Source: Golubevia sp. BC0850 (Eukaryota; Basidiomycota; Exobasidiomycetes; Golubeviales; Golubeviaceae). From it: a DNA stretch of 64,000 bases. The stretch is from contig JAAVVG010000008.1 in assembly GCA_012976225.1 (NCBI GenBank), positions 682,001-746,000 on the forward strand. The letters are read 5' to 3'. Every line of letters starts with the position of its first letter. Positions within the stretch are counted from its first letter, which is position 1. A program made the position numbers and the translations under genes. The notes under the pieces were generated by a model. It worked only from the letters and a program-made list of their open reading frames with translations. It did no database searches and had not been told where the DNA came from. Shown in pieces: positions 23,644-34,838 of this stretch.

Positions 23644-24394
23644 TTAGAGGGATTTAATAAAGTCTATAATTTGAGGTTCGGGCAGCGCTCCCATGAACTG
23701 TTTCAGAGGCTTTCCCGATTGGAAAGCGATGACTGTTGGCATCGCTCGGACCTAGAAAAAGACCAGAAAAGTTGAGAAGAGGTCAGCGATCGATGATAGA
23801 GGATATTAGGCCTTCCCTCGGGTGGAGAGCTGGGAAGGCAACTGATATTGAGCTGCTTTCGCCTTCCTGGCATCTCTTCTTTCGATTCATGTAAAATTCA
23901 GATACCATGCTGATTCACACCAAATTTCGCTCGGATGAGAAAGCCCTCTAGCTGGAGAGTCCAATCTGTGCTTCCTTCTACCACGCTCTGATTCCTCTTC
24001 CCTAGCAGGATCATCCCTTTAGATTTCAGCAGGTCTGTTCTCTTTCTGATCATCCAGTACCGCTATTCTCTTTTCTCACCTTGAATTGAGCAGCCAACTC
24101 CTGCTGTTCATCAACATCAATCTCCATCACGTCCACTTCCTTCCCTGTGAGCTGCTTTCCTTCTTCCTCCTGCATCTTCTTTAAGATGGGTTTTAACACC
24201 TTGCAAGGTGGACACCATGAAGCAGTAAATTTCGCTAGAATGATTTTACTTCTGTCAGGTGAGCTTGCATCTAAGACTCTAGAGTTAAACTCTTTGGAAG
24301 AAGCTTGAAGATAGATCTTGGGATTGGAACGAGTAGTAGAGAAAGACCTCGAGATTTGTCTGGTGGAGGATCTTAAGGTTGATTGAAATGACAT
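23644..24394 (-). CDS. Mitochondrial thioredoxin with WCPPC active site
   Basis: Two exons, 24394-24080 and 23751-23644, give 140 residues. The N-terminus (MSFQSTLRSSTRQISRSFST) is basic, Ser-rich and amphipathic, a typical mitochondrial presequence ending near residue 25. The thioredoxin fold follows: IILAKFTASWCPPCKVLKPI, EVDVMEIDVDEQQELAAQF, then in the second exon VRAMPTVIAFQSGKP with the cis-proline after Met. The active-site spelling is WCPPC instead of the usual WCGPC. The intron is 328 nt with an exact phase-0 join. Upstream in-frame codons to 24544 are open, but the ATG at 24394 begins the targeting peptide. The role in mitochondrial disulfide reduction is inferred from family. Confidence 0.85.
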
Positions 24395-24949
24395 GTTGAT
24401 ATTGGAAGATGAAAAAAGAATCGAAGAGGAGGTTGGTAAGGAGGGACTTCTTCCAGAGACAAGTCCATCGATCCACTTAAATCCGTACGCAACTGCAAGA
24501 AGAGCTCTAAATCTTGGACAGAAAGCAGATCTAGAATGTTTCAAGTGCTCCCTTTCTCTTTTAATTTCTATTCATATTTTCATTCAGATTTGATTTCATT
24601 TTGAATCTCCTGGGGTCGATCGATCAAATTGTTTGTTTGCTGGTTGAAGTTCTCAATGCAGCCTCCCTTGGACTTTGGACTCTGGAAGTTGCCCTTGGAC
24701 GCTCCCTTCTTTTTCTTCCCTTTCTCTCCCTTTGACTTGATCTTCACCTTCTCTTTCTTGATTCCTTCATTCTTCTTCTCCGTCCTTTCTTCTTCTAAAG
24801 TTTCCCTTTTCATATTCCCAGGTTTGACTTTGAGAAGAGAGAATAGGGATTGCTGAAAGGAATCCAGTTAAAGAATCAAGATCCTACCAACTCAAACAGT
24901 CCAAGCCAAACAGAGAAACAAGTTCCGTCTTTCCACCTCTCTTGTTCAA
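24395..24949. other. Divergent promoter region
   Basis: 5' flanks of the thioredoxin (-) and of the large low-complexity protein (+). Pyrimidine-rich tracts near 24690-24800 are the likely promoter or start region of the + strand gene. No supported gene. Confidence 0.5.
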
Positions 24950-27838
24950 ATGTTCAGAGGAACGTCACCCCCTTTATGGGCTCGTAGAATGAAACAGAAG
25001 GCTTTCGTCTCAACAGTAACTCAAACATCCCAGTCGTGGTTAACGTCAAGCAACCTTTTTCCTCCACATAATTCATCTACTTCCATCTCTTCAAACTCAG
25101 AGACCTACTCTCATGGCTCTTTAGTGGATCAAACGCCATGTGTAGAAATGATATTAGCTGGAGGGCTCAACTCAAGAGGTGGGAACGATTCTCAAGAGAC
25201 CTTCCCAATCGGGAGAAGCAGAGCTCCATCTTTAGAAACTTTATCAGTCTTACCTCCAAGGGCTGGAATGAAGCCTCTAACCTTAAATACGAATCTCAGT
25301 CATTTAAGTCAAACTCGTTTATCTTCACCTTATACTCCAAATTGGATTCAAACGCCTTCTTCGACTACCTTTTCTGAAGATGATTTCAACTCGATTAACC
25401 TATTGAGATTTCATCAAGGTGGATTTGGATCTTCTTTAAACACCTCATTTCTCCCAACTGAAGCTGAATTATACCTGGAGTTAGCAATGGCTAAACTGGC
25501 TATCGAGATGGCTTTACACGTGATTGGAAATGAGAATCAAGGTTCAAGCACGGAGGAGAATGATCATAGTAGTCCATATGAAGACGTAAATCTCAACTCC
25601 GATAGAACGAACTATTTTCAAGCTAATGGAGACGATAGAAAGTCTAGAGATAGAAGAGTAAATGGTTCTTCAACTTCAAGGATTGTGGACAGCGAAGTCG
25701 GATCTTCCGAGCTGGGAGACAAGACTTTGATGACAGGTTCTGACGGTCTAGCAGTTCCAAAGAAGAAGGGAAGAAGTAGAATGTCTCAAGAGAAAAGGAA
25801 AAGACATGCTAGAAGAAAGGAGAAAGAGGCTCTCATCGCTGCAATGGGAAATTTTACTAGCGGGACACTTTCGAATGCCAACCTGAATCACCCGATTACG
25901 AATGGAAGAAACCTAGGACCTTTGGATATCAATTCGACATCCTTCAAACCATTCTCTCAAGATACAGGAAAAGATCATCAATGTCAACCTTCAGCTTTTG
26001 GTTACAGTGAGATGAACTCTTCCAACTTTTACAGCGGTTTACCTTCGCCTTCAAAGGTTGCTAGTCTGGCTCAACCAACTCCAATTCCAATTCCATGCTC
26101 TCTCAAAAGTCAACCGACATTAAAGAGAACAGGTTCAACTTCGAGTAATTCGACTGCGGGTGGTTTATCTCTATCAAACTTTGGCAACTCCCACGAACTC
26201 AGTCCCAGGAACAGTGTCGCCAGTTTGAGCAGCACTGCAACTCCTTCGCCAACAAGATCTTTCGCCTCTATAGGTGGATTTGAATCCACCTGCAACTCTC
26301 CAGTTACTCCCAACGAAGGTTCAACTACGCTTCCTTTCTCGAGACAAGGTTCGACTGGTGGGAACGGAATTGGAATGAGAGCTCAAGCTAATCCTTTCAG
26401 CTTCAAGGTTCCTGGTATGACTCCCAACAGGAACCCTGGAAGTCAACAGACTGCGTCTCATATCCAAGCTCAGCAATCTCCTGCCTGGAATCTTGGAATC
26501 GATCAAGCTCAACACACTGTTTGGAACCCGAACTCAACGAGCCATTCCCAGATCAACCCCCTTAATTTAGGTACGCATTCTCCAAACCACCCCAAGATCA
26601 ACTCGATTGGAGATGAAAGTGGAAATGGGAATTTGGCGGGGTACTTTTCTTCAAGGTCCGCCGATGGAAGCAGCTATCAACATCCTCAAAACCACCAAAC
26701 TCTGAATCGTCAAGCTCCACTGCCACCTCACCTTCAACAAGTTCCCTATCTCTTTCAGCATCTGAACCTTCCAAGCCAACCAATCCTAATGCAATTTCAT
26801 CAACAGCCTCAGTTCTATCCTCCACAGCAAACTCAGATCCTAGCTCGTCCACCCCCACAACAAGAGCAGCAGCAGCAGCAACCTCAATTTCACAATCAAA
26901 ATCAAAGTCAAAATGAGTCTACCCATGTTGGATCTAGATTCTCGGCTTCCCAATTCAGAGATCCGAGATTGACTCTTCAGCCAAGCTCGACCCTCAACAT
27001 CCAACCTAGAGTTAATCAGATTGTCAACTCCAATACCTCCACCGTATCTCCAGACTCCAATCACTCTAGATCTCCAGATGTCCAAACCACTCCACTTCAG
27101 AAGTCCAAGGCTACCCTAGAGCGGGAGGGAAACGTTCCATCTCTGCTGCTTCAGCCACCGACTCCCCTCAATCTTTTAGGTCTATCAAATGTTGACCACA
27201 GATTGGAGATCAAGATGGAAGGACATTTCTGGTCGGATGGTAAACCTGGCTCTAGGCACAGCTCCTTTCACCCAGTTCAAGAGCATCTGGAAGGATCAGA
27301 TGAGCAAAGAATGGAAGTTGAAATGGAAAGAAGGATGAAAGAACTAGAGCAAGTGGTTGAGGAAGATGAAGAAAACGCTCAAGCAGAAGAACCCTGGCAC
27401 GTGCAAGAACGTAAAAGAGCCAGAGAAGATAGAAAAACCAAGAGAATGCAAGAACGTCTAGAGAAACAGGCTGCTTTGAAGTCGATTAGAGATGGAGAGA
27501 ATGCTAATAGGCAAGCTCTAGAAAAGAAATTGAGTAGAAAAGTCAAAAGACAAATTAGCAGATCGTCTTCTCCTTCTCCAGATTATTCACAAGTTCAAGC
27601 TGAGACTTCAGCAAAACTAGAAACCAACTCCGAGGTGTCACCTGCTCCCTCTTCTTCACCCAAATCTGAAAGCTCTTTGGAAAAGGCTTTAAGTCTCACT
27701 ATCTCTAGAATGGGTGATTTATCTCTTGAAGCTGACTACTTTAGACCTAAATCGTCTCCAATTCATAGTAGTCCAAGTCCAAGCGTCAGAAATTCTGTCC
27801 CCAGATTCCCTCCCGGTTTAAACGTTGGTCCAAACTAA
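24950..27838 (+). CDS. Large Ser/Gln/Asn-rich hypothetical protein, single exon
   Basis: One uninterrupted frame of 962 codons, unusual in this intron-rich window. I do not recognise the family. Most of it is low complexity: Ser/Asn/Pro-rich in the first half and Gln-rich around residues 600-660 (PPPQQEQQQQQPQFHNQNQ). Three more ordered parts stand out. A hydrophobic helix ELYLELAMAKLAIEMALHV lies near residue 170, a strongly basic stretch KKKGRSRMSQEKRKRHARRK near residue 280, and a charged coil near 790-860 (RMKELEQVVEEDEENAQAEE followed by Lys/Arg-rich sequence). The basic block could act as a nuclear localisation or nucleic-acid-binding segment. A start further inside the frame (for example MKQKAF) cannot be excluded. 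Confidence 0.65.
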   Translation: MFRGTSPPLWARRMKQKAFVSTVTQTSQSWLTSSNLFPPHNSSTSISSNSETYSHGSLVDQTPCVEMILAGGLNSRGGNDSQETFPIGRSRAPSLETLSVLPPRAGMKPLTLNTNLSHLSQTRLSSPYTPNWIQTPSSTTFSEDDFNSINLLRFHQGGFGSSLNTSFLPTEAELYLELAMAKLAIEMALHVIGNENQGSSTEENDHSSPYEDVNLNSDRTNYFQANGDDRKSRDRRVNGSSTSRIVDSEVGSSELGDKTLMTGSDGLAVPKKKGRSRMSQEKRKRHARRKEKEALIAAMGNFTSGTLSNANLNHPITNGRNLGPLDINSTSFKPFSQDTGKDHQCQPSAFGYSEMNSSNFYSGLPSPSKVASLAQPTPIPIPCSLKSQPTLKRTGSTSSNSTAGGLSLSNFGNSHELSPRNSVASLSSTATPSPTRSFASIGGFESTCNSPVTPNEGSTTLPFSRQGSTGGNGIGMRAQANPFSFKVPGMTPNRNPGSQQTASHIQAQQSPAWNLGIDQAQHTVWNPNSTSHSQINPLNLGTHSPNHPKINSIGDESGNGNLAGYFSSRSADGSSYQHPQNHQTLNRQAPLPPHLQQVPYLFQHLNLPSQPILMQFHQQPQFYPPQQTQILARPPPQQEQQQQQPQFHNQNQSQNESTHVGSRFSASQFRDPRLTLQPSSTLNIQPRVNQIVNSNTSTVSPDSNHSRSPDVQTTPLQKSKATLEREGNVPSLLLQPPTPLNLLGLSNVDHRLEIKMEGHFWSDGKPGSRHSSFHPVQEHLEGSDEQRMEVEMERRMKELEQVVEEDEENAQAEEPWHVQERKRAREDRKTKRMQERLEKQAALKSIRDGENANRQALEKKLSRKVKRQISRSSSPSPDYSQVQAETSAKLETNSEVSPAPSSSPKSESSLEKALSLTISRMGDLSLEADYFRPKSSPIHSSPSPSVRNSVPRFPPGLNVGPN

Positions 27839-28601
27839 ACATCCCCGTTCCTTTCAAACCACTGAATTCGATGAAAATCTATCCTTTAGAGCATTTAGAA
27901 TTAACCTCCCTTTAAAACTAAAGTCTTCAAAGTCACCTACATAAATTTCTCCAAAGTCTCTAAAGTCTTCTTTCCAGCCGTTCCCGAATCGTTTCTCTCC
28001 ATCTCTCTGTTTCTTTTACCTGGACTTTCCTTTCCTTTCTTCCCTTGGTAGCCCCCGATCCCATTCAAAAACTCAATCCTCTCAACGATGATCAAAATGT
28101 CTCTCAGCGATTCCGTCTGTATTGTTTTCTCTACGTACGTTCTCTTTGTTGTCTTTTCTTTTCCATTATTTCTCTCGCCAGTGTTACCTCATATCAATCT
28201 CTCATCATCTCAAAATCATTTCACACCGTTTTTCATGATCCCATCTCAATCTTTCACCTATACCGTTCTTGTTTTGTTCACCTTTCCATTTCTCTCAATA
28301 ACATCAATCTACCTTTGATGTGCCACGAAATGTTTGAAGTGAAGAATCAAAGTCCAGTCACAAAGGAGAAGAAAGAACGAACCGGTGAGAAGCTGGAAGT
28401 TGGAATGGAAGCGAACTAGTCGAAGATGCAAATCTTCAAATTAGCTGACCACAGAGACACGAGCCATAGAATCAACATCTACTTTCCCATCTACTTTGAA
28501 TAAAATTACATTGAGATACCTAACCTTCAACCTTTAATCTCTCACCCATCTCCGATCTCGATCTCTATATCCTAGCATTTCCCTCAAACCTTTCTCTCGA
28601 C
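27839..28601. other. Convergent intergenic region
   Basis: 3' flanks of the large + strand protein and of VPS51 (-). A + strand frame at 28045-28419 has no ATG at its head and reads as hydrophobic shadow sequence. Pyrimidine-rich; nothing else seen. Confidence 0.5.
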
Positions 28602-30059
28602 TTAACAACCTTTCAAAACCTCCTCACAATCTTCTCTAATTTCCCTAGCCCCTTTGATTCCAACTTTCTCCCAATCTAAGATCGTATCCTTGTATTTCAA
28701 ATAAAGTTCCTTTGGATCTTGGAATTCTTCCATCTTTATCGTGGATTCTCCACCGAATTCATTCGTCTTTGGATCAATCTGTAAATTTGAAGACTCATTT
28801 GCTTTTCTAAGGATTATCAAATCGCTCAATCTTTGAGGTAAAATCAAGATGGGTCTGATTTCTTTGAGTAGGATTTGTCGTTGTCGTTCTTGATCGGTTG
28901 AGGTTGATGAAGATGAAATAGGAGTAGAAGTTTGACCTACTATTGAAGAATCACCTCCAGGGGGTATATTGAGCTGTGTGGAAAGAGATTTTAAGGATGA
29001 TAGTGAATCTTGAAGGGAGGTTAACGAGGGTGAGAGAGTTGAAGATCTGGTTTTCATCTGTTGAGGTGGGAAGGTTGAGATTTGCAGGGAATCGTCGAGA
29101 TGAGAAGAGGTGAAGTAATATTCGATTGTGAAACAGTGAATTAGAGAGGATTGAAAACAAGAGTGAGGGAGGATGAGGTTAACGAGAGGGGAAAGTGGAA
29201 GTGGAAGGGTTGGGGGGGGGGTCTCGTTCATCTTCGCGAGGCTTGAATGCATCTCAAAGAAAGTAGGTTGATACAGGAAACGAAGATCAACTCACAGTTC
29301 GAATCGTTTCACTAGCAGCTACTAATTCATGATGATGGTTATAAACTAGAGATTGCCTTTCTCCGTCTAATTCTCGAATCTCTGAAGGAGAGGGGCGTCA
29401 GTAGATGAGACGAAGCAGTAATTGCAGGAGAGGAGGGAGAGATAAACCGTGTCAGGCGTCAAAAAAGCTTAACATTGAGACAAAATCAGAAGGTTAAAGG
29501 AGAGTCGAAGCAAGCTGATGGAGGAGAGAGGTGGCCCCTCTGGAGCCACATTGAAGCGGAAGGACGTCAATACGAGGATCTATCTCTAGATCTAATGTGA
29601 TTCAATTCAGTGATAGGATCCAGATAAGTAAGATCGAGCTCGAAACTTGAGGGTCCACTCTTCTGCGTCTTCCCAGAATCATGCCTTTCCAGACCCCTCT
29701 CGATCCCTTATCCTATTCCATTTGTGAGTTCTGACATGATTCATCATCTTTCTCCCTCTCCACTGTTGCTCTCTCTCTCTATCGCTCCACCCTACAATCC
29801 ATCACTCACGAGCCAGTACCTCTGCCTGTTTTGCCATCAAGGCAGCCAATTTATGAGTCTGTAACAATTTCTGAAAAGCGAGTTCATCGTTGAAATGAGA
29901 ACCTGAATCGGGATTTAAAGGATCTGGATCTGTGGTTGATGAACTCAGGGAATAGTAATCTAGTAGTTGAGATGAAGCTAATCGTCGAGAAGAGGAAGAG
30001 GAAGCTGAGGCTGGAGGAGGTGAGAGTGGATTGGAAGTGGAAGTGGAAGTGGACGCCAT
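28602..30059 (-). CDS. VPS51: GARP complex subunit VPS51
   Basis: Exons 30059-29810, 29381-29296 and 29057-28602 join in phase to 263 residues. The N-terminus carries SQLLDYYSLSSS, then LNPDSGSHFNDELAFQKLL and LAALMAKQAEVLA. The short second exon supplies IRELDGERQSLVYNHHHELV and SETIRT. The third begins MKTRSSTLSPSLTSLQDSLS and holds RPILILPQRLSDLIILRKA. This is the order of the Vps51/Vps67 domain: DYY motif, the QxLVYENY-like helix with the xxATDTI block, and a coiled segment. VPS51 links the GARP tether (VPS52/53/54) to the SNARE Tlg1 at the Golgi for endosome-to-Golgi retrieval. The two introns are 428 and 238 nt, longer than the norm. It is divergent from the coiled-coil gene at 30306. 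Confidence 0.82.
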
Positions 30060-30305
30060 GGTTGGTTTTATTTAATCTATAGCTTGATGATTGATGTTTG
30101 AGTGAGTGATTGATTGGATTGGAAGAGAAAGGGCTATAGTGAAGAGTGGAATTAAAAGGGGAGAGCGCTGCGAGAGCAACACTTTGAACTGATAACCAAG
30201 AACCATCATCAAAGCAGATTCAAGAGAGTAGAGTAAATAGGTTTTATTTATTTATCTCTCTGTTGAATCCTATCTTATCCTCTCTTCTCTTCTCTTACTA
30301 CTTCC
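30060..30305. promoter_or_regulatory. Divergent promoter between VPS51 and the coiled-coil gene
   Basis: 246 bases hold both promoters. A TTTATTTATTTATC stretch near 30243-30256, 50 bases before the + strand ATG, is the most TATA-like sequence. Function inferred from position. Confidence 0.4.
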
Positions 30306-33300
30306 ATGTCCAACTCACAATCACAATCACAATCTCAGTCCTCCTCATCTTCACCTGTTCTGAATCCAATCTCACCATTAAAGCCATCCAAGCTCTCATC
30401 CCAACAATTCTATCGCAGAAATTTGATTCACGGTGGTGGTTCCACTTTGACAGATCCGTCTTCATCAACTTCAAGGGAAAGAGAAAGAGAACGAACCACA
30501 ACAACTTCAAGTAACACCGTCCATCCCCATTCCAGTAATCCTACCAGCCAGAGCGATGAAACCTCTCAAGATGAATTCGAAACTTCTTTAATTGCCTCAA
30601 CTTCAACTTCAAACCTTTCACTTTCACGTTCAATCCTAGAAGATAGGTCCAACAGTTCAGATCTAGATGAGCTTGAAGATTCAGTCAGAGCCTCAGAAAC
30701 CATTGATGATTTCACTAGAATCATTCAAGATTTCAGATTAGAAAGAAGAAGAAGAAGGGGTAGCTTTGAAGGAAATGAATCCACTTATTCAGGAAACAAT
30801 AGAGATTCTTTTCATTCTCAAGGAGAGGAGAGTATGGTCGGAAGTAGGTATTTAACGGGTGGGACCTCAGCTGGAAAGAGAAGATCGATGGATGAAAGTA
30901 GCTTACATACTATTGCTAGTAATCCTGGGAATTTCAAATGCACTTGCTGTTGTGATAAGGAAGATTGTGAGAGGAAGGAGAGAGCTATTAGAGAATGGAG
31001 AGATATGGAAGGAGATCTTAGATTGGCTGCTGGTGAGTATAGATGAAAGGAGATGAGTGCTGACGTGGGCTTGCCTTCGATTTCTAATCGATTGAATGAA
31101 AGATTGGAAGAGATTTGTGAAGCTTCGAGAGAGTTGGGACAAGTTCGATGAGACTCTGATCCCGGAAGACAATGGCTCTTTAGGATCAAGTCTACTTCAA
31201 TTTGAACCTTCTCGATTAAGTCTAATCTATTCTGAATGGATAAGTCATTCCAACTCAAACATGATCAGAAGCATCGGGTCCCAAGAAGGCTCTCTCTCCC
31301 TGTCCATATCCTCCCTTTCCTTGACTTATCCTCCTCTACCCTTTCTCTTCTTCTCTCTCAGAAATTGGTCAAACCCTCCTCCGACGTCATGACACACTCT
31401 CAGATCTCCATACAAAATCGATAGCTCAACACTCAACTCAATTAGACTCCTTGATGTCACGTCTAACTCATTCCATTCGAGAATCTTCAAATCGAGAACG
31501 ACTTTTAATTCAAACCAATTTGAACCTTGAAGCCGCTGATTCTAGTAATCGAAATTTACTTCATGAGTTAGATGAGGTTAGGAACGAGTTGAAGAAACTC
31601 AAGATCAAGGAAGTTAAGAATTCAGGAATGGAGAAAGAATTGTTGGAGAAAGGGAGCGAATTGGGTGAATTGAGGATTGAAATTGAAGGATTGAGGAAAG
31701 AAAATAGAGAGAAAGAATTGATGGAAAAGAGGTTGAAGGCGAAAGTTGAGGGATTGAGAGGGGAATTGAGGGAGAGTAGAGAGGAAGTTAGGAAGGGGAA
31801 AGAAGAGGGTGGTTGGATGGTTGGGGAGGAGGCTATGAAGGATGCAAGGGAAAGGTTAAAGTTGGGAAACGAGGTGAGTTTGAAGGAGTTGGACGAGGAG
31901 AAGGAATTAGAAAGTCGATTTTGATCATAGGCAAATCTCTCCAAAAAACAGTCTGGATCCTCAAACTCTGCTGAAGACAGCAAAGAACTCTTATCCATGC
32001 TCTCTGCTCTGATAGCCGAAAATTCAACTCTCACTTCAGAAAAAGCAGAACTTCGATCATTATTAGATGCCTCTAATGACGAGCTTGGAGCTTTACGAGA
32101 AGAAGTTTCTACCTCTAATGCTACCTCTTCGGCTCCTTCAAGACCTAGAATTCATTCTAGAAAATCGAGTGCCGCTGGTTTAGGATTCGGAGAAAGTTAT
32201 AGACTTCCGATCAAAGACGGTGAAGCGAAAGAAGAGGAAGAAATTGGAGATAGAACTATGGATACAGATGAATTAGAAGCACCTCCAACTTCTCTATCTG
32301 AAGAAATCGTAGCTTTGTCACCTTTAGAATCCAAAGTATCTACAGTTTCAATCGAAAATTCTTCGAGACCTAAACCCGATTTACTTCGAGAAAGTTCAGT
32401 TTCTACATCTTCTTCAAAACGAAGTCTTTCACCTTCTAGATCTTTGAAAGGAGTTTCAACTAGTGAAAGCGTTTCTTCAAGTGGAACTGGAATCAGTTTA
32501 TTGAGTCCACCGATTTCTAGTTCATCTTTAAGACCTAAAATTGGAAGAACGAGTTCGTCTTCTGCAAGTTCGACTTCAACTTTAGGAGGAGGAATTGAAG
32601 AGGTTGGAGGAAGAAGAGGTTCTGGATCAAATGTTAGTACGACTCCGACTTCAAATTTAGAATCAGAACAAGAATCATTGAACAGACAACAACAATTACA
32701 GAGAGAAAGAGACAATCGAACCACCCAACTATCAAACCTTTTGGATTTCATTCAAAGGATTTTCTCAAGATTGTCTAATTCAGATGTGGATTCTTTGACT
32801 AGGAGATTACAAAAGCAACATTTAACTGGAGATGTTGGACATCTTGCAAGAACTACAGTTAACGGAATCGTACGAGACGTTGAAGGATTGAGAGAACATT
32901 TCAGAAAATTGATTGAGATTGAAAGTAGATCTTTAGGGAAAGATGATAACAGTATTGGTTCAAGTAATCAAAATTTGAAAGATGAATCAATGGTCAGTAG
33001 AAAAGATTTTTACGCTCTCATTAAAATCGTTAGAGAAATGTTAGTCGAGATGGCTAAATTGAGAAGTGTGGTTAACGAAATCCAAATGAATCCAAATCAA
33101 GTCACAAGGATTCTGCAAGAACAATTGGGAGTTGAAAATGGTGATGAGAAAGGAATTTTACCAGTTGGTGGTTGGATTGCTAGAATGTTTACTGGTAATC
33201 AAAGTTCTAATCCGACGAGTGGAAATGGAGTTGGAAACGTTGGAAATCAATCTCAACCTACAACTGCGATCACTTCTGGAAGTGCGGCTCAAAGTGCTCT

Positions 33301-34459
33301 CCAAGGAAAGGGTCTGCCTTCTTCTACCACTGAATCGGCTGCTACAGGCGGACACGCAAGAGGAGCTAGTAGAGGAGAAACCAACAACAACAGTAACAGA
33401 ATCGCAGCGCCAAGAGCAACTGCAGCTGTCGTCTCCTCTGATTTAGCAGTCGAAGTCAAAGGAACTCATGCTTCAGCTTCTACCAGAAGACTTTCATCTT
33501 CAGCTGCAGGTTCAGGCGGAGCCGAAGAAGAGTCATCTTCAAGTTCCTCTCCACTTTCTTCCTCTCCAGTCAATTCGACCGAAGGCTCTCAACTCAGAGC
33601 TGGACCAAGACCTCAGATCACAAGAGGTAGATCTTCTTTAACTAGAACTCAATCGAGAAACCTTTCGGGACTTTTCGTCGGTTCGGTCACTCCTTCTTCG
33701 ACCTCCAATTCTTCTTGGGAAGCTTTCGAGAGAGCTTCTAGAGCTCCTACGAATGGCGGATCAGGATCTCAGAGACCTTTGTCTAGGATTGTAGATGATG
33801 ACGAAGTGTCGATTCATCAGGGTAGAAGAGGAGGTGGCTATCACCGAGAGATTGTTGAGGACGAAGAAGACTCCTTCCACAACGTCTTGAGTAAAGCTGG
33901 AAGGAATGGTCATAGAAGGAATTTAAGTGACAGTAGTATTCACTCGACTTTCATTGAAGATGGTAACAATGAAGGATTAAACACCAGAAATGGTAGGAAT
34001 TCGAATTACCTCTCGAATCGTCCTTCACCCATCAATCGAATCATCACTCCTTCAACTCTTTCTTTACAAGTCTCTGGAAACAGTAATAGGAATAAACCTC
34101 AAACTTCAACTGTCAATGCTATTTCTTCAGATCCAAGTCTCTCCTCTCCTTCACTTTCTGAAGATTCCAATTCTACCGCCAGCGGAGGTGCCCCTTCAAG
34201 AATGAGATCCTTATTAGGTGGCGGATCTTTTGGTTTACCTTCCTTAAGAACTGCAACTTCTACCGCTACTCTTTCTTTGTCTAATGCTGGAGTTTCTCAA
34301 CCTTCAAATAGAAGAACTGTTAGTTCTACAAGTCAACAATCTGAATCTTCGGTTGCGGTTCCTATTTCGACAAATAAGGATGGATCTAAAAGTGCTAAAA
34401 ATCCGGATTTGAGTTCTAGTTTGGCTTTTGGTAGAATGGGTAGATCTAATGCCTTTTAG
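30306..34459 (+). CDS. Large coiled-coil, Ser-rich hypothetical protein
   Basis: At least four exons: 30306-31032, one starting near 31102 whose 3' border I could not fix, 31362-31873 and 31931-34459, about 1,280 residues in all. The N-terminus is Ser-rich; near residue 215 is a Cys cluster (FKCTCCCDKEDCERKERA). The second exon reads DWKRFVKLRESWDKFDETL. The third exon and start of the fourth are coiled coil (LHELDEVRNELKKLKIKEV, LTSEKAELRSLLDASNDELG). A compact, conserved-looking block follows at about 700 (LLDFIQRIFSRLSNSDVDSL, GHLARTTVNGIVRDVEGLRE, RKDFYALIKIVREMLVEMAK), then a long disordered tail. I do not recognise the family; a cytoskeletal, spindle-pole or cell-polarity scaffold is a guess from composition only. 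Confidence 0.65.
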
Positions 34460-34838
34460 GGGGAAGTAGGGGTAGTACGAGGTCCAAAGTTTTCTTTCAG
34501 TCTTAGATGGAATGTCGATCATCTCTTTCTTTCCCACAATTTATTAGCATTTTTTATTTGATTCTTGACTCGGTGTTTTCGTAAAAAGTTATTCATTTCC
34601 CGTAATCATGTTCCTACAAACCATTGTCTCTTTATTCAAAACTTCTTTCCCTTCATGGCCGGCTACTTTTCTGTGTAGCGTCATCATGCGGGCTGTATCA
34701 CTGTCTGACTCTTACATTTCTCGAACTCACTGGATTCGGGCAGCGGTAGAGCAAGGGAAATGATGCGATCTAAGACTTCATGCTCCTTAACCTCTCCAAG
34801 AGACCCATTTCTTTCGACTTACAGCGGATCTGAATGAC
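34460..34838. other. Convergent intergenic region
   Basis: 3' flanks of the coiled-coil gene (+) and the small two-frame gene (-). No gene or repeat supported. Confidence 0.5.

Noticed and set aside
28045-28419. + strand frame of 124 codons
   Set aside because: It has no ATG at its head and is pyrimidine-rich 3' flank between two convergent genes.
31561-32034. - strand frame rich in Ser, Asn and Phe over the coiled-coil gene
   Set aside because: It is the antisense shadow of Glu/Lys/Leu coiled-coil codons.
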